Source: Hymenobacter sp. 5317J-9
GTDB lineage: Bacteria > Bacteroidota > Bacteroidia > Cytophagales > Hymenobacteraceae
DNA: 64,000 nt
Direction: 5' to 3'
Assembly: GCF_022921075.1 (NCBI RefSeq)
Contig: NZ_CP095050.1
Coordinates: 4,216,001-4,280,000, forward strand
Below, piece by piece: positions 18,835 through 28,175 of the stretch. The position numbers and the translations under genes were made by a program. The notes under the pieces are model-generated. The model made no database searches. It saw only the letters and a program-made list of their open reading frames with translations, and was not told where the DNA came from. Numbering within the stretch: the stretch's first letter is position 1; every line of letters starts with the position of its first letter.

Positions 18835-19991
18835 TACCATCCCTGTCGAATTACGTCCACGATGTACGCAGCTTGCTCGCTGGTGAGGGCGTCGTGCAGA
18901 GGAATGTGGATTTGGGTGTCATCGAAGCGACGCTGCTGCGTCAGCTCCGGGCGTTTGCCGCCAAAAAGTGTGTTGTTGTCGATGCCGTCGTGCACCACCG
19001 AGGCCGCCACGCCTTTGCTTTTTAAAGCGCGAATGAACTCCAGGCGATTCTCGACGTGGAAGCCGAACAGCCAATGGGCGCTTTCGCGGTCGGCGGCGTG
19101 CACAAAATGCGTCAGGCCCGGTACGGCCTGCAAGCCGGTGCGGTACTGCTCCACCAGAGCGCGGCGGGCCGCCATGCGCTCGGCAAAGCCGTCGAGGTTG
19201 GCCAGCCCCAGGGCCGCGGCGTAATCCGACAGGTGGTATTTGAAGCCGACGTCGGTGAGGTCGTATTCACGCTCCCCCACTTCGTTCACCGGCGAGTTGG
19301 CGCGGTCGATACCAAACCAGCGGCGCCGGAAAACCTCGCGGGCTTTTTCCGGGTCGCGGGCGCACAGGGCGCCGCCGTCGCCGGTGGTCAGGTGTTTGAT
19401 GGCCTGAAACGAGAAGCAGGTATAATCCGAAATGCTGCCAATGGCCTGACCCCGATAGGTAGCGCCGGGCGCGTGGGCCGCGTCTTCAATCACGACCAAG
19501 CCGTGCTCTTTGGCAATGGCGTGAATCTCGGCCATGTCGCAGGGGTAGCCGCCCCAGTGCACGGCCATAATGGCTTTGGTGCGCGGCGTGATGCGGTGGG
19601 CAATATCGGCCGGGTCGATGTTGCCGTTTTCGTAGTGAATGTCGGCAAAAACCGGCTTGGCGCCCACCTGCACAACCGTAATCGCCGAGGCAATGAACGT
19701 TTGCGGAGACAGTATTACCTCGTCGCCGGGGCCCACGCCCGCCACTTCCAGGGCGAGGTGCAGGGCGCTGGTGCCCGAGTTGAGGGCCGCCGGATGCAGC
19801 ATGCCCAGCTCAGCGCTGAGACGGGCCTCAAACTCTTTCACCAGCTTGCCTTCGCTGAGGAAGGTGCTGGCTAAAACCGCCCCCACCCGCTGCGAAGCCG
19901 ATGGATGCACAAAGGTGGTAAACAACGGAATGAAGCCGCCAGGAGGAAGTGCTACGCCCGTGCCAACGGGAGCTGCTGAAATATCGGCCAT
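18834..19991 (-). CDS. DegT/DnrJ/EryC1/StrS family PLP-dependent sugar aminotransferase
   Basis: The 385-residue protein has ALNSGTSALHLAL (PLP phosphate binding), VIEDAAHAPGA with the Asp that contacts the PLP ring nitrogen, and CFSFQAIKHLTTGDGG with the PLP-binding Lys. It should transfer an amino group, usually from glutamate, to a 4-keto or 3-keto nucleotide sugar. With gmd three genes downstream, GDP-4-keto-6-deoxymannose is one candidate substrate (a perosamine-like product), but the subfamily is not resolved. It is first in a five-gene minus-strand run ending with gmd. Confidence 0.85.
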   Translation of the reverse strand: MADISAAPVGTGVALPPGGFIPLFTTFVHPSASQRVGAVLASTFLSEGKLVKEFEARLSAELGMLHPAALNSGTSALHLALEVAGVGPGDEVILSPQTFIASAITVVQVGAKPVFADIHYENGNIDPADIAHRITPRTKAIMAVHWGGYPCDMAEIHAIAKEHGLVVIEDAAHAPGATYRGQAIGSISDYTCFSFQAIKHLTTGDGGALCARDPEKAREVFRRRWFGIDRANSPVNEVGEREYDLTDVGFKYHLSDYAAALGLANLDGFAERMAARRALVEQYRTGLQAVPGLTHFVHAADRESAHWLFGFHVENRLEFIRALKSKGVAASVVHDGIDNNTLFGGKRPELTQQRRFDDTQIHIPLHDALTSEQAAYIVDVIRQGW

Positions 19992-20176
19992 ACTGTTAAG
20001 CGCAGGGAATACAAAGGCAAAGTTAATCCCTCACGTCCGAATGCTAAGCTTTAGATTGAGGAAGGCCCTCTACGCAGGGAGGGCGGCGCAGGGTTGGGCG
20101 CCATTGCCAACGGCACCCCATGTATTTCACCAGCAGCACGTTATTCGAGACACCACCCCGTCGCTGGAGCGTTGGC

Positions 20177-21577
20177 TCAGGCGGCGTGCAAGCCGGGAAA
20201 TAGCTGTTCGATGCCCAGGCGCATTCCCTTCAGCAGGGCCAGGGTGATGCCCAGCAGCAGAATGGTGCGCAGCGCAATGCGCACCACGGGCAAGCCCAGC
20301 AGGTGCAGAATGTGCATGTCGATGAGAAAGATGCACACCAGGCTGCCTACCCCAAACAGCAGCAGCGCCAGGTCCACGTTGTGTAGGTACACGCCCACGG
20401 CCAGGCCGGCGGCGCGCGTGAGCAGCAGCAGCAGGTTGGTCAGCAGCAGGTAGCGCTGCTTGCTCAGCACCGTGTAGAGGTTGCCGGTGGCCTGCGAGGT
20501 GAGCTTGAAGATGTAATAGTAGCCCAGGTAGCCGGTGAACACCCCGGCCATTTCCCAGCGGGCGCCAAACGCGAATTTGAAAATCCAGTCCCCAAACACC
20601 GTGATGAGGCCCAGCGGCACGATGCCGACGTAGAGCAGCTTGTTGTAAATATTGAGCGTAAGCTCCCGCAAGCGGGGCAGGTCGGTGTGAAACAGCTCGG
20701 ACGCTTTCTGGTAGAATACCGGGGCAATGGCCGAGCCCGTGAGCCCCACCGGAATTTCGAGCAGCGTCACCGAAAACGAGTACAGCCCCACCACCGTAGC
20801 CCCAAACCCACTGGTGAGAAAGAAAATGGGCAGCTGCGCCGACAGCGTGTTGACGTAGGTTCCCGGAAGGGTGTACAGCGGGAACTCCCGGAAATCATAA
20901 GCGGCCTTCCGGACGCGCGCCCAGGAAAACGTGCGCCGCAGCTCATCCCACTCGCGGTACACGCCGCTGCGCAACAGCGCCACGAACGTGGTGAGTTTGC
21001 TGAACAAGTCGCCCACCACCAGGCCACTGGGGTGGCCATGTGTAAACACGCCAAATCCGATGGTAAAGCCTCTCCCGACTACCGAAGTCACGACATCAAC
21101 CCCGGCGCGCGTGCGAAACTCCTTCGTGCGTGTGTACCAGGAACTGAGCAGCAGCGACAGATTATAGAACAATAACAGAAACGGCAGCACGTAAAACCAC
21201 CGCCCCAAAGCCTGCACGTCGAGCCACACCGTAATCAAAGGCCCAAACAGCAGCAGCACCAAGCTAACCAGCACAAACGAACCCACAGCCAACACGCCCG
21301 AAAGCTGCATTAGCGACATGGCTTCGTCTTTCGTTTTGGGCAATGGCACCGCGCTTTGGTAGGTGAGCGTGGTGAGCAGCGTCAGGTTGCTGACGGCGGC
21401 ATTGAGCACCGCCATTTGTCCATACGACGCCGGCGGATAGATGCGCGTCATGATAGGCGTAAGCAAAAAGCCCAACGCCGTGACAGCTGCCGACCCGGAA
21501 AGGGCCACAACAAAGTTTTGCGCAAATGAGCCTTTCTGACGCAGCGGCTGCGTCAGTAAAGCAATTTTTTTCAACAT
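20177..21577 (-). CDS. Wzx-type polysaccharide flippase (copy 2)
   Basis: This 466-residue membrane protein begins with a hydrophobic pattern very like that of copy 1 (VALSGSAAVTALGFLLTPIM, then IYPPASYGQMAV) and has the same number of predicted helices. Flippases of this family move lipid-linked oligosaccharide units to the periplasmic side. It is 16 bases downstream of the transferase at 21594 and 185 bases upstream of the aminotransferase gene. Similarity to copy 1 in the first 70 residues argues for shared origin. Confidence 0.82.
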   Translation of the reverse strand: MLKKIALLTQPLRQKGSFAQNFVVALSGSAAVTALGFLLTPIMTRIYPPASYGQMAVLNAAVSNLTLLTTLTYQSAVPLPKTKDEAMSLMQLSGVLAVGSFVLVSLVLLLFGPLITVWLDVQALGRWFYVLPFLLLFYNLSLLLSSWYTRTKEFRTRAGVDVVTSVVGRGFTIGFGVFTHGHPSGLVVGDLFSKLTTFVALLRSGVYREWDELRRTFSWARVRKAAYDFREFPLYTLPGTYVNTLSAQLPIFFLTSGFGATVVGLYSFSVTLLEIPVGLTGSAIAPVFYQKASELFHTDLPRLRELTLNIYNKLLYVGIVPLGLITVFGDWIFKFAFGARWEMAGVFTGYLGYYYIFKLTSQATGNLYTVLSKQRYLLLTNLLLLLTRAAGLAVGVYLHNVDLALLLFGVGSLVCIFLIDMHILHLLGLPVVRIALRTILLLGITLALLKGMRLGIEQLFPGLHAA

Positions 21578-21593
21578 TTCAATAGCTTATAAT

Positions 21594-22601
21594 TTACTCT
21601 ACCACGCAGCCAAGGGCTTGGTATTGAGCTTTGCGGCGTTCGGCCCAGCGCAACCATTCGATATAGGTAGCACGCTCATCGGCCGCGGCGTCCAGCAGGG
21701 GCTTGAAGTGAGCGGGTGCGAAATCAGCCGGGAAGTTATTATATGAATCTAAGTCGCCGCGAAGCCACGCTTCGTTCAAAATATAGCTGAGGACCAAAGG
21801 GTCCAGATTAATATCCGGATAGGTGTTCGTCGCTGAGCTGGTGTGCGAGTCGCGGGTGTATTCTTCCACCGTCTTCCCTACCCGGCTGCCCCGCGTGCGG
21901 TGGTACTTCACAGCGGCCCGCAATGGGTTGGCTTCGTTGAGCTTGGTTTGGTCACGAGTCCAGAGCGCCAGCCAATAGTCGCGACGGAAGAACGCCGACG
22001 CCATGGTCTGAAAGGTGTACAGAGGCAGCCACAACTCGAAATCGTTGTAAAACTTAAAAAAGCCCAGCCGATACAATACCGACCGCACCTTGAAATCATT
22101 CAGAAAAATAGTACGTGTAGCAAGCGGAATTTTAGGTATAATCTCCTCCACGCCAGCTCCCAAAGGGACGGGGCGGCCCGAGTTCAAGCGGGGGTTGCTG
22201 TACCAGAAAAGCTTTACCAATTCGAGTTGATGGGTTACCATCACCTCATCAATAGCCACCATGTCCAGCTCTTTGGTCAACCAGATGTCATCTTCCAACA
22301 GGAGAAAACGCTCTGTGGCATCGGCAATGCCGTCCATCCAAAAGCCAATGGGAATAATTTTCTGGTCGAAGGGGCGAGTGCCAGCTACGTGAGCCGCTAA
22401 GGCCTTCACCTTTGCCTCGTAGTGGGGAGAGCGAATAATCAGTACTTCCGGATACCGTTCTTTTATGCGGGCCAAGTACTCTGGCGGGGTGCCATCGTCC
22501 AGAATCCGTATTTGAAAATCGCCTCGCACGTACTGATAAATGCTGCGTAGGCAACGGTCAAGATAAAATGCCCGATTAAACGACTTAACGACGATATCCA
22601 T
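21594..22601 (-). CDS. GT2-like glycosyltransferase
   Basis: A 335-residue protein starting MDIVVKSFNRAFYLDRCLRS, a GT2-type opening with FNR in place of YN, then RILDDGTPPEYL and LLLEDDIWLTKE with the likely metal-binding EDD near residue 100. The C-terminal half has several aromatic-rich stretches and no known domain. It is somewhat less GC-rich than its neighbours by eye. It is followed at 16 bases by the second flippase, so it probably builds the unit that flippase exports. The upstream gap of 225 bases (22602-22826) is AT-rich; I see no RNA gene or firm promoter in it. Confidence 0.7.
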   Translation of the reverse strand: MDIVVKSFNRAFYLDRCLRSIYQYVRGDFQIRILDDGTPPEYLARIKERYPEVLIIRSPHYEAKVKALAAHVAGTRPFDQKIIPIGFWMDGIADATERFLLLEDDIWLTKELDMVAIDEVMVTHQLELVKLFWYSNPRLNSGRPVPLGAGVEEIIPKIPLATRTIFLNDFKVRSVLYRLGFFKFYNDFELWLPLYTFQTMASAFFRRDYWLALWTRDQTKLNEANPLRAAVKYHRTRGSRVGKTVEEYTRDSHTSSATNTYPDINLDPLVLSYILNEAWLRGDLDSYNNFPADFAPAHFKPLLDAAADERATYIEWLRWAERRKAQYQALGCVVE

Positions 22602-22826
22602 TGGTCAAGGAAATCTGATTAAAGCTAAACAGGCTGTTTCGGTAGGTTTGAGCGCGTGATTTTATTCTCAAAAACTCTATGCAACGAGCTCCACGCATCC
22701 AACACCCGCCTTTGCTGAATAACCTACATTATATAACAGCCTACTAAAACGCCCTTTCAATAAGGCGACGCAAACGAAGTATTTGGAAAGACCCCCGACC
22801 CTCATTGGTCTGTGATGATTCCTACA

Positions 22827-23771
22827 TTATCGAATGACGGCTGCCTCCGGGCGCGCGGCATACTCTTCATACACCGCCCGCAGGCCTTCGGCCAGCCCAA
22901 TGTGGTACCGCCAGCCCAGGCCAGCCAACTTGCTCACGTCCATGAGCTTGCGCGGCGTGCCGTCGGGCATGGAAGCGTCGAAGCGCAGGGCGCCAGTGTA
23001 TCCCACGGTTTGGGCCACCATTTCGGCCAGCTCCCGGATGCTGAGGTCTTCGCCGGTGCCCACATTCACCAGCTCGGCACCGCTGTAGTTGTGCATCAGG
23101 TGGAGGCAGGCATCGGCCAGGTCGTCGACGTGCAGAAACTCGCGGCGCGGGTTGCCCGAGCCCCACACCTGCACCTCCGGCGCGTTGGCTTCCTTGGCCT
23201 CGTGAAACTTGCGGATGAGCGCCGGCAGCACGTGCGAGTTGTTCAGGTCGTAGTTGTCGTTGGGGCCGTACAGGTTGGTGGGCATCACCGAGATGAAATC
23301 GCAGCCGTACTGCGCGCGGTAGGCTTCGCAGAGCTTGATGCCCGTGATTTTAGCCACGGCGTAGGGCTCGTTGGTGTACTCCAGCGGGCCCGTGAGCAGG
23401 GCGTCTTCGCGCAGGGGCTGGGGTGCCAGCTTGGGGTACACGCACGACGAGCCCAGCATCAGCAGCTTCTTCACGCCGTGCAGGTGGCTCTGATGCACCA
23501 CGTTGGCCTCAATCATAAGGTTGTCGTAGATAAATTCGGCGCGGTATAAGTTGTTGGCGTTGATGCCGCCCACCTTGGCCGCGGCCAGCACCACAAAGTC
23601 CGGCTTCTCTGCTTCAAAAAAACGCGCCACCTCGGCCTGATTGCGCAGGTCGAGCTCGCTCGAAGCGCGGGTAACGATGTTCTGGTAGCCGGCTTTGGTC
23701 AGGCGACGCACCATGGCCGAGCCCACCATGCCGCGGTGGCCAGCCACGTAGATTTTTGCGTTCTTTTCCAT
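22827..23771 (-). CDS. fcl: GDP-L-fucose synthase
   Basis: The 314-residue SDR begins MEKNAKIYVAGHRGMVGSAM, the typical Fcl/WcaG start with GHxGMVGS, and has the conserved LGSSCVYPK, YAVAK (YxxxK) and PTNLYGPNDNYD blocks. It performs epimerisation at C3 and C5 and NADPH reduction at C4 to turn GDP-4-keto-6-deoxymannose into GDP-L-fucose. The frame is open far upstream but that part is a shadow of the neighbouring transferase; the ATG at 23771 fits family length, with 23780 as an alternative. Together with gmd it forms a complete route from GDP-mannose to GDP-fucose. Confidence 0.94.
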   Translation of the reverse strand: MEKNAKIYVAGHRGMVGSAMVRRLTKAGYQNIVTRASSELDLRNQAEVARFFEAEKPDFVVLAAAKVGGINANNLYRAEFIYDNLMIEANVVHQSHLHGVKKLLMLGSSCVYPKLAPQPLREDALLTGPLEYTNEPYAVAKITGIKLCEAYRAQYGCDFISVMPTNLYGPNDNYDLNNSHVLPALIRKFHEAKEANAPEVQVWGSGNPRREFLHVDDLADACLHLMHNYSGAELVNVGTGEDLSIRELAEMVAQTVGYTGALRFDASMPDGTPRKLMDVSKLAGLGWRYHIGLAEGLRAVYEEYAARPEAAVIR

Positions 23772-23809
23772 TATGGTCATAGCGTTGTCCGCCCGTGTCA
23801 CAGGCTCGG

Positions 23810-24823
23810 TCAGGTAAGGGAGGAAGTGGCAGGTCGGGCATCGGCGGCGGGTTCTTTCCACCAGTCCAGGTTCACGGAAGCATTGGGCGACGTGGCCAGG
23901 CTGGGCCGCATGGCCTTGAGCAACCCAGTAGGAACCACCTTCCTCACCAACGGGTTCACGCTGGCGCCCAGAATCATGCGGCGGGTGCGCGGGCTGTAGC
24001 TCAGCAGGCCGGGCAGCTTGCGGAAGGCAATGGGCCGGGCGGCGCGCATGTCGCGCTTGCCGGTCCAGTTGATTTCCCAGTAGGTGTAGAGGTTGCGGCG
24101 CTCCTCGTCGCTGAGGCGGAATTTCTGGCCGTAGCGGGGCTCCTGCTCGCACAGCTCCACCATTTTCACCAGGTTGGGGTACCACTTGTCGCTGGTGGTG
24201 GTGCGCTGGTCGGGGTGCAGTTGGTACACGGCCAGCATGTCGGATATGTAGCGGCCCGGCGCCAGGTGGGCCACGCGGTACCACTGGTCAATATCGGCGC
24301 ACATATCCACTTCGCGCCGCATGCCGCCGGTTTCCTCAAAAAAGGTGCGCTTGACAAAGGTGGCGTGCTGCGGCGGCACGTTTCCGAACAAAATGGAATG
24401 CGGCGTGATGTCGCCCACCGGGCTGCTGCTACTCACGATGTTGCCCTGCAGGTCGATGGCGTACTCGCCGCCCGAAATGAAGCTAGCCTCGGGGTAGTGC
24501 TGAAACGCGGCGGCCATGGCCCGGAACGCGCCCGGCAGGTAGTAGTCGTCGGAGCTCTGAATGGCCAGAATCTCGCCCGTGGCCCGGGCCACGCCCTTGG
24601 TCACGGCGTCGACGAAGCCCTTGTCGCGCGCCGACCACCAGATGAGGCGGTCGCCGTACTTTTTGAGCACGTCCACGGTTTCGTCGGTCGAGCCGCCGTC
24701 CGATACAATGACTTCGACCGTGCCGGGGTAGTCCTGCTTGAAAATGCTGAGCAGGGTGCGGTCGATGAACCGGCCCTGGTTCCAGGACGGGATGACGATG
24801 GAAATGGAAGGAAACGCCTGCAT
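23810..24823 (-). CDS. family 2 glycosyltransferase
   Basis: The protein of 337 residues starts MQAFPSISIVIPSWNQGRFI and has VIVSDGGSTDETVDVL and AIQSSDDYYLPGA, the nucleotide and metal-binding motifs of GT2. A further 14 codons lead back to a GTG at 24865, but those overlap the STELLO-like gene and the ATG at 24823, 8 bases after its stop, is more likely. The C-terminal segment from about residue 230 is basic. It lies between fcl and the STELLO-like gene, so fucose transfer is possible but not shown. Confidence 0.84.
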   Translation of the reverse strand: MQAFPSISIVIPSWNQGRFIDRTLLSIFKQDYPGTVEVIVSDGGSTDETVDVLKKYGDRLIWWSARDKGFVDAVTKGVARATGEILAIQSSDDYYLPGAFRAMAAAFQHYPEASFISGGEYAIDLQGNIVSSSSPVGDITPHSILFGNVPPQHATFVKRTFFEETGGMRREVDMCADIDQWYRVAHLAPGRYISDMLAVYQLHPDQRTTTSDKWYPNLVKMVELCEQEPRYGQKFRLSDEERRNLYTYWEINWTGKRDMRAARPIAFRKLPGLLSYSPRTRRMILGASVNPLVRKVVPTGLLKAMRPSLATSPNASVNLDWWKEPAADARPATSSLT

Positions 24824-24831
24824 GAGCGGAA

Positions 24832-25830
24832 TTACTTGGTCAATGCCGCCACGTCGGCCAGCCACAGCTCCAGCAACTTAATCTCCTGAGCCGTCACGAT
24901 GTTTTCGGTGGCCAGCTCGGCGTAGGCGCGGCGCAGGTTTTCGGCCACGGTGTTGGCCGGGTCGATGGCGCGCTTCACGGCCGCAATCACGCGGTTGGGG
25001 TGCAGGTAGCAGGGAATTTCCGACTCGAAATCCTTCACGTAGTCGTGCGGGTTGCGCTCCTGCAGCACCGTGGCCTCGGTGAAGCCCAGGCGGTAGCCGT
25101 GCGCCCACATGATGGGCTGGGCCACGAGGCCACGCAGGATGTCGGTGAAGCGGAAAGTGACGTAAGCCGGCAGGTAGAGCAGCGGAAACAGCTCCTGGCG
25201 CACGGCCGTGTTCTGCGAGTTGAAAGGGCAGAGCGTGCCTTCGGGCAGCACAATGGGCGCGCGCTTATCGAAGAAAATCTCGGTATTGTCGACCAGGCGG
25301 TAAATGGCGTCCACGTCCGGGTCGGAGTCGGCCAGGCCCTGCCAGAAACCGATTTTGGCGGTTTCGGCCGTCAGCTCGCTTTCCTTCAGGTTGTGGTCGG
25401 TGTTCAGAATCAGGTCCAGCGGGTAGCCGCGGGGCCAGATGTGGTGGCTGGTGAAGTTCTTGTAGATATTCACGAAGCCCTTGTCGGCCGGGGCCGTGTC
25501 GAACTGGCCCTCAAACGCCGGAAACACCCAGCCGTCGTAGGGAATGTTGTCGTCGTCGGTATCCACGATGACCGTGGCGCCCGCCTGGATGGCGTGTAGG
25601 TAGCCAATCATTTTGCGGCCGTAGTGGTTGAACGGCAGCTTTTCGCTCATGCGGAAGCCCTGGGCTTCCTGGTCGGCCACGGACAAGTAGTGCACGCCGT
25701 CGGCCTGCCAGTCGGCGGGCGATTTCTTGTCGCCGGCCACCACAAGCTGGTATTCGGGCATGGCCGCAATTTTGGTCACGGCCTTGGTGGGCGCGAAAAT
25801 GGAAGTAATGACTACGTGGGTTTTCGACAT
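24832..25830 (-). CDS. STELLO-like glycosyltransferase (DUF288)
   Basis: The 332-residue protein starts MSKTHVVITSIFAPTKAV, has VVAGDKKSPADW near residue 35 and VDTDDDNIPY near 90; these blocks match the STELLO/DUF288 family, known in plants (cellulose synthase assembly) and nematodes and found scattered in bacterial surface loci. The DTDDD is the expected metal-binding site. The ATG at 25830 is used instead of an upstream start at 25911 because the extra 27 residues are not protein-like. In this locus the protein probably transfers a sugar. Function in bacteria is poorly described. Confidence 0.68.
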   Translation of the reverse strand: MSKTHVVITSIFAPTKAVTKIAAMPEYQLVVAGDKKSPADWQADGVHYLSVADQEAQGFRMSEKLPFNHYGRKMIGYLHAIQAGATVIVDTDDDNIPYDGWVFPAFEGQFDTAPADKGFVNIYKNFTSHHIWPRGYPLDLILNTDHNLKESELTAETAKIGFWQGLADSDPDVDAIYRLVDNTEIFFDKRAPIVLPEGTLCPFNSQNTAVRQELFPLLYLPAYVTFRFTDILRGLVAQPIMWAHGYRLGFTEATVLQERNPHDYVKDFESEIPCYLHPNRVIAAVKRAIDPANTVAENLRRAYAELATENIVTAQEIKLLELWLADVAALTK

Positions 25831-25937
25831 AAAAAAGCAGCAAAAAGAGGCACCGAAACGCCCGCCCGCTGGGCCGGATGCGGGGATGCGGGTCCGGCAA
25901 AGGTACGTCAACCTGAGCCGTTGGCCGTTGCTCGGTA

Positions 25938-27132
25938 CTATAAAGCCATACGGTCGAGCAGTGCAGCGAAGCTGGCCGCGTAGGCAGGACGGGTGTGGTG
26001 AGCAGCTGCAAAAGCCTGGGCCTCAGCCGAACGGCGAGCCAGCTCAGCATCGGGCCATGCCAGCATGGTGCGCACGTGTTCACGGATGGCCTCGATGATG
26101 GCATCGGGCTCTTGGCTAGTGATTTCGAAGCCTAGATGGGCCGCCCGCACCGTGGCGGTTTGCGTCGCGATGGGAATCAGGCCGAAGTGCAGCAATTGGG
26201 CCACGGCCCCCCCCCACCCTCGGAAGCGCTGGGATATACAGCGCCAATGCAATTGTTGGCTAGTTTGGCAAAAGCCGGTTTGCCCACGTCGACCCACCCC
26301 AGGTAATGCAAATTGGGATGCGCGTCGAGCAACGGTTTGAGCCACTGCCACAGGCGCGGCTCTCGCTCGATGCCGCCGGCAATGTAAAGATGCGCCTCGG
26401 GTAAGGCGCAAAACGCCTCTACGGCCAAATCTAGGCCCTTAAGCACGGCACCACCGCTGCCCAGCCACAGAAAGTTGGCCCGGGCGGCCGGCACGTCTTT
26501 GGGCTCGTGGGCAGGCACGGCGGCCACCGAAATGTCCAGTTGGTGGCGTTCGGGGCGGGTACTGTATAGCAGGCCCTGGAACGGCGTACCCAACAGCGTG
26601 ATGTAATCGGCGTACTCGTCGGAGAAGCTGACACGCGTTTGGCGCTCGGGTCGCACCCAGATGCCGGTGCGGTCGCGAAAGGCTTTGATACGCGTCATCT
26701 CGGCCAGGTTCTGGAAAGCCCAGTGGTTTTCGGTGCAGTAAAACACCTTCTTGACAGGCAATTCCGGCGGGCATTCGGCTAGTCGGTCGCTTTGCACAAA
26801 CGCGGCCGCATAACGAGACCAGTCGATGGGCTCCGGGCAAAACACGTCGTAGAAATCGACCACATAGCCGCGTTCGTTCAATTGCCGCACCATCTCAGCA
26901 ATCTCCCAATACATGGAATGCTCGTTGAGCATGGGCGCGCTCTGCAGCTTCCCCGCCACGTAGTAGGGCATGGCATGAATGACGTAGACCACCAGCGCGC
27001 GCGGTGCTTCCGGCCCCAGCTGGCCCAAACCAATGTCGCGGATGGAACCGCCGCCGGGGGCACAAAAAGCCGGTCGGCCGTTTGGCGAAGTGCCTGGGCG
27101 AGGCGGAAGCGAATTCCCCGAATGGTTGGCAT
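25938..27132 (-). pseudogene. family 4-like glycosyltransferase, broken by two frameshifts
   Basis: Three consecutive frame segments join into one GT4-like protein. The first begins MPTIRGIRFRLAQALRQTADRL at 27132; the frame changes at a five-G run (27056-27060), after which GGGSIRDIGLGQLGPE leads into ALVVYVIHAMPYYV. The middle part runs through FLWLGSGGAVLKGLDL to SASEGG; the frame changes again at a nine-G run (26207-26215, minus-strand sense), after which AVAQLLHFGLIPIAT continues to the end. One extra G at each site would give a single frame of 398 residues. It could be a pseudogene, a sequencing artefact or, at the nine-G tract, a phase-variable gene. Confidence 0.78.
26207..26215. repeat. 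homopolymer tract, nine C (nine G on the coding strand)
   Basis: A run of nine C on the plus strand lies inside the GT4 coding region at the Gly-rich SEGG turn. Nine puts the downstream half out of frame; ten or seven would restore it. It is the longest G/C run I noticed in the window. Confidence 0.9.
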
Positions 27133-27159
27133 AATCTGAACTAGGAGCTACTTAAAACT

Positions 27160-28134
27160 TTAGTGGCTTGCGGATGGGCCCTTACCCGCTAGCCGCTTGA
27201 TGATACCAAAAGTACTTGTCACAGCGCTGGCTGGCACACCTAGCTGCGCGGCCAGCAACAGCGCCAAACCCCGAAGATGACGGTGTTGCTGCCAGCTTCG
27301 GCGCAGCCATGTCACGCTGTGGGGGCTGCCCAGCAGGTACAGCTGCTCGGATAGTTCGCGCAGGTGGCGGGCAATAATGGCGTCGCCCTCAACACTTACG
27401 CCCACGTGCTTTTGCAGCAGGCGCAGGCTGCTGTCGATGATGACTGCCTTGCGGCGGTGCAGCACCGAATTGCCATGTACGCGGTATTGGCATGTCACCT
27501 CCGGCAGGTATTGAAACTCAAATTCGCGGGAGAGACGAAGCCACATGTCCCAGTCTTCGTAGGCCAGGTTTTCATCAAACGGACCGACGCGGTCGATGCA
27601 CTCGCGGCGGATTAGTACCGTCATAGCGCCCAAAAAATTGGTTTTGAGCATTTCCAGCCACACGTTGCCGGAAAACGGCCGGATTTCGCCCGTGGCATAG
27701 ACCGACGGCACAATGACTTTGCCCTCCGCATTAATTTTGCACACGTCGCTGAACACCACGCCAACGGAGGCCGGAGCTTCTTCCAGCAAAGCAACTTGGG
27801 CAGTCAGCTTGTTGGGAAGAAACAGGTCGTCGGACCCGATGATGGATATATAGGCACCCGATGCTTCAGCCAGAAACCTGTTGAAGGTAAAGCAAATGCC
27901 CCGATTGGGATTATTCACTAACAGGCGACCTTTTACTTCGGGATGCGCGCGCAACCAATCGGTAATTAGCGCGGCCGAGTTGTCGGTCGACGCATCGTCT
28001 ACCACTATCAACTCCCAGTGCGGGTAGGTCTGCTTGCGGATGCTGTCGAGCGTTTCGATTACGTAAGCGGCATTGTTAAATGATGCCACGCCGATGCTAA
28101 CCAGCGGCAAGCTTTTTTCCTTCATAGGTATCAT
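27160..28134 (-). CDS. family 2 glycosyltransferase
   Basis: A 324-residue GT-A enzyme with LPLVSIGVASFNNAAYVIET at the start, VVDDASTDNSAAL for nucleotide binding, and IGSDDLFLPNKL with the metal-binding SDD near residue 102, followed by a YEDWDMWLRLS block that carries the usual GT2 catalytic ED motif. MKEK at 28125 is an alternative start. It lies 27 bases upstream of the broken GT4 gene and 41 bases downstream of a membrane acyltransferase on the same strand. Confidence 0.85.
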   Translation of the reverse strand: MIPMKEKSLPLVSIGVASFNNAAYVIETLDSIRKQTYPHWELIVVDDASTDNSAALITDWLRAHPEVKGRLLVNNPNRGICFTFNRFLAEASGAYISIIGSDDLFLPNKLTAQVALLEEAPASVGVVFSDVCKINAEGKVIVPSVYATGEIRPFSGNVWLEMLKTNFLGAMTVLIRRECIDRVGPFDENLAYEDWDMWLRLSREFEFQYLPEVTCQYRVHGNSVLHRRKAVIIDSSLRLLQKHVGVSVEGDAIIARHLRELSEQLYLLGSPHSVTWLRRSWQQHRHLRGLALLLAAQLGVPASAVTSTFGIIKRLAGKGPSASH

Positions 28135-28175
28135 TGAAAATGGCAGGAAGAACCGCCAAGGCCGCTAAGCTTGCG

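Noticed and set aside
18834..19991. Calling the aminotransferase a perosamine synthase or ColD
   Set aside because: The active-site Lys rules out the ColD-type His form, and the subfamily is not clear enough for perosamine synthase.
25938..26411. Separate small gene of 157 codons
   Set aside because: Only its second half is protein-like (AVAQLLHFGLIPIAT onward), and that is the C terminus of the frameshifted GT4 gene.
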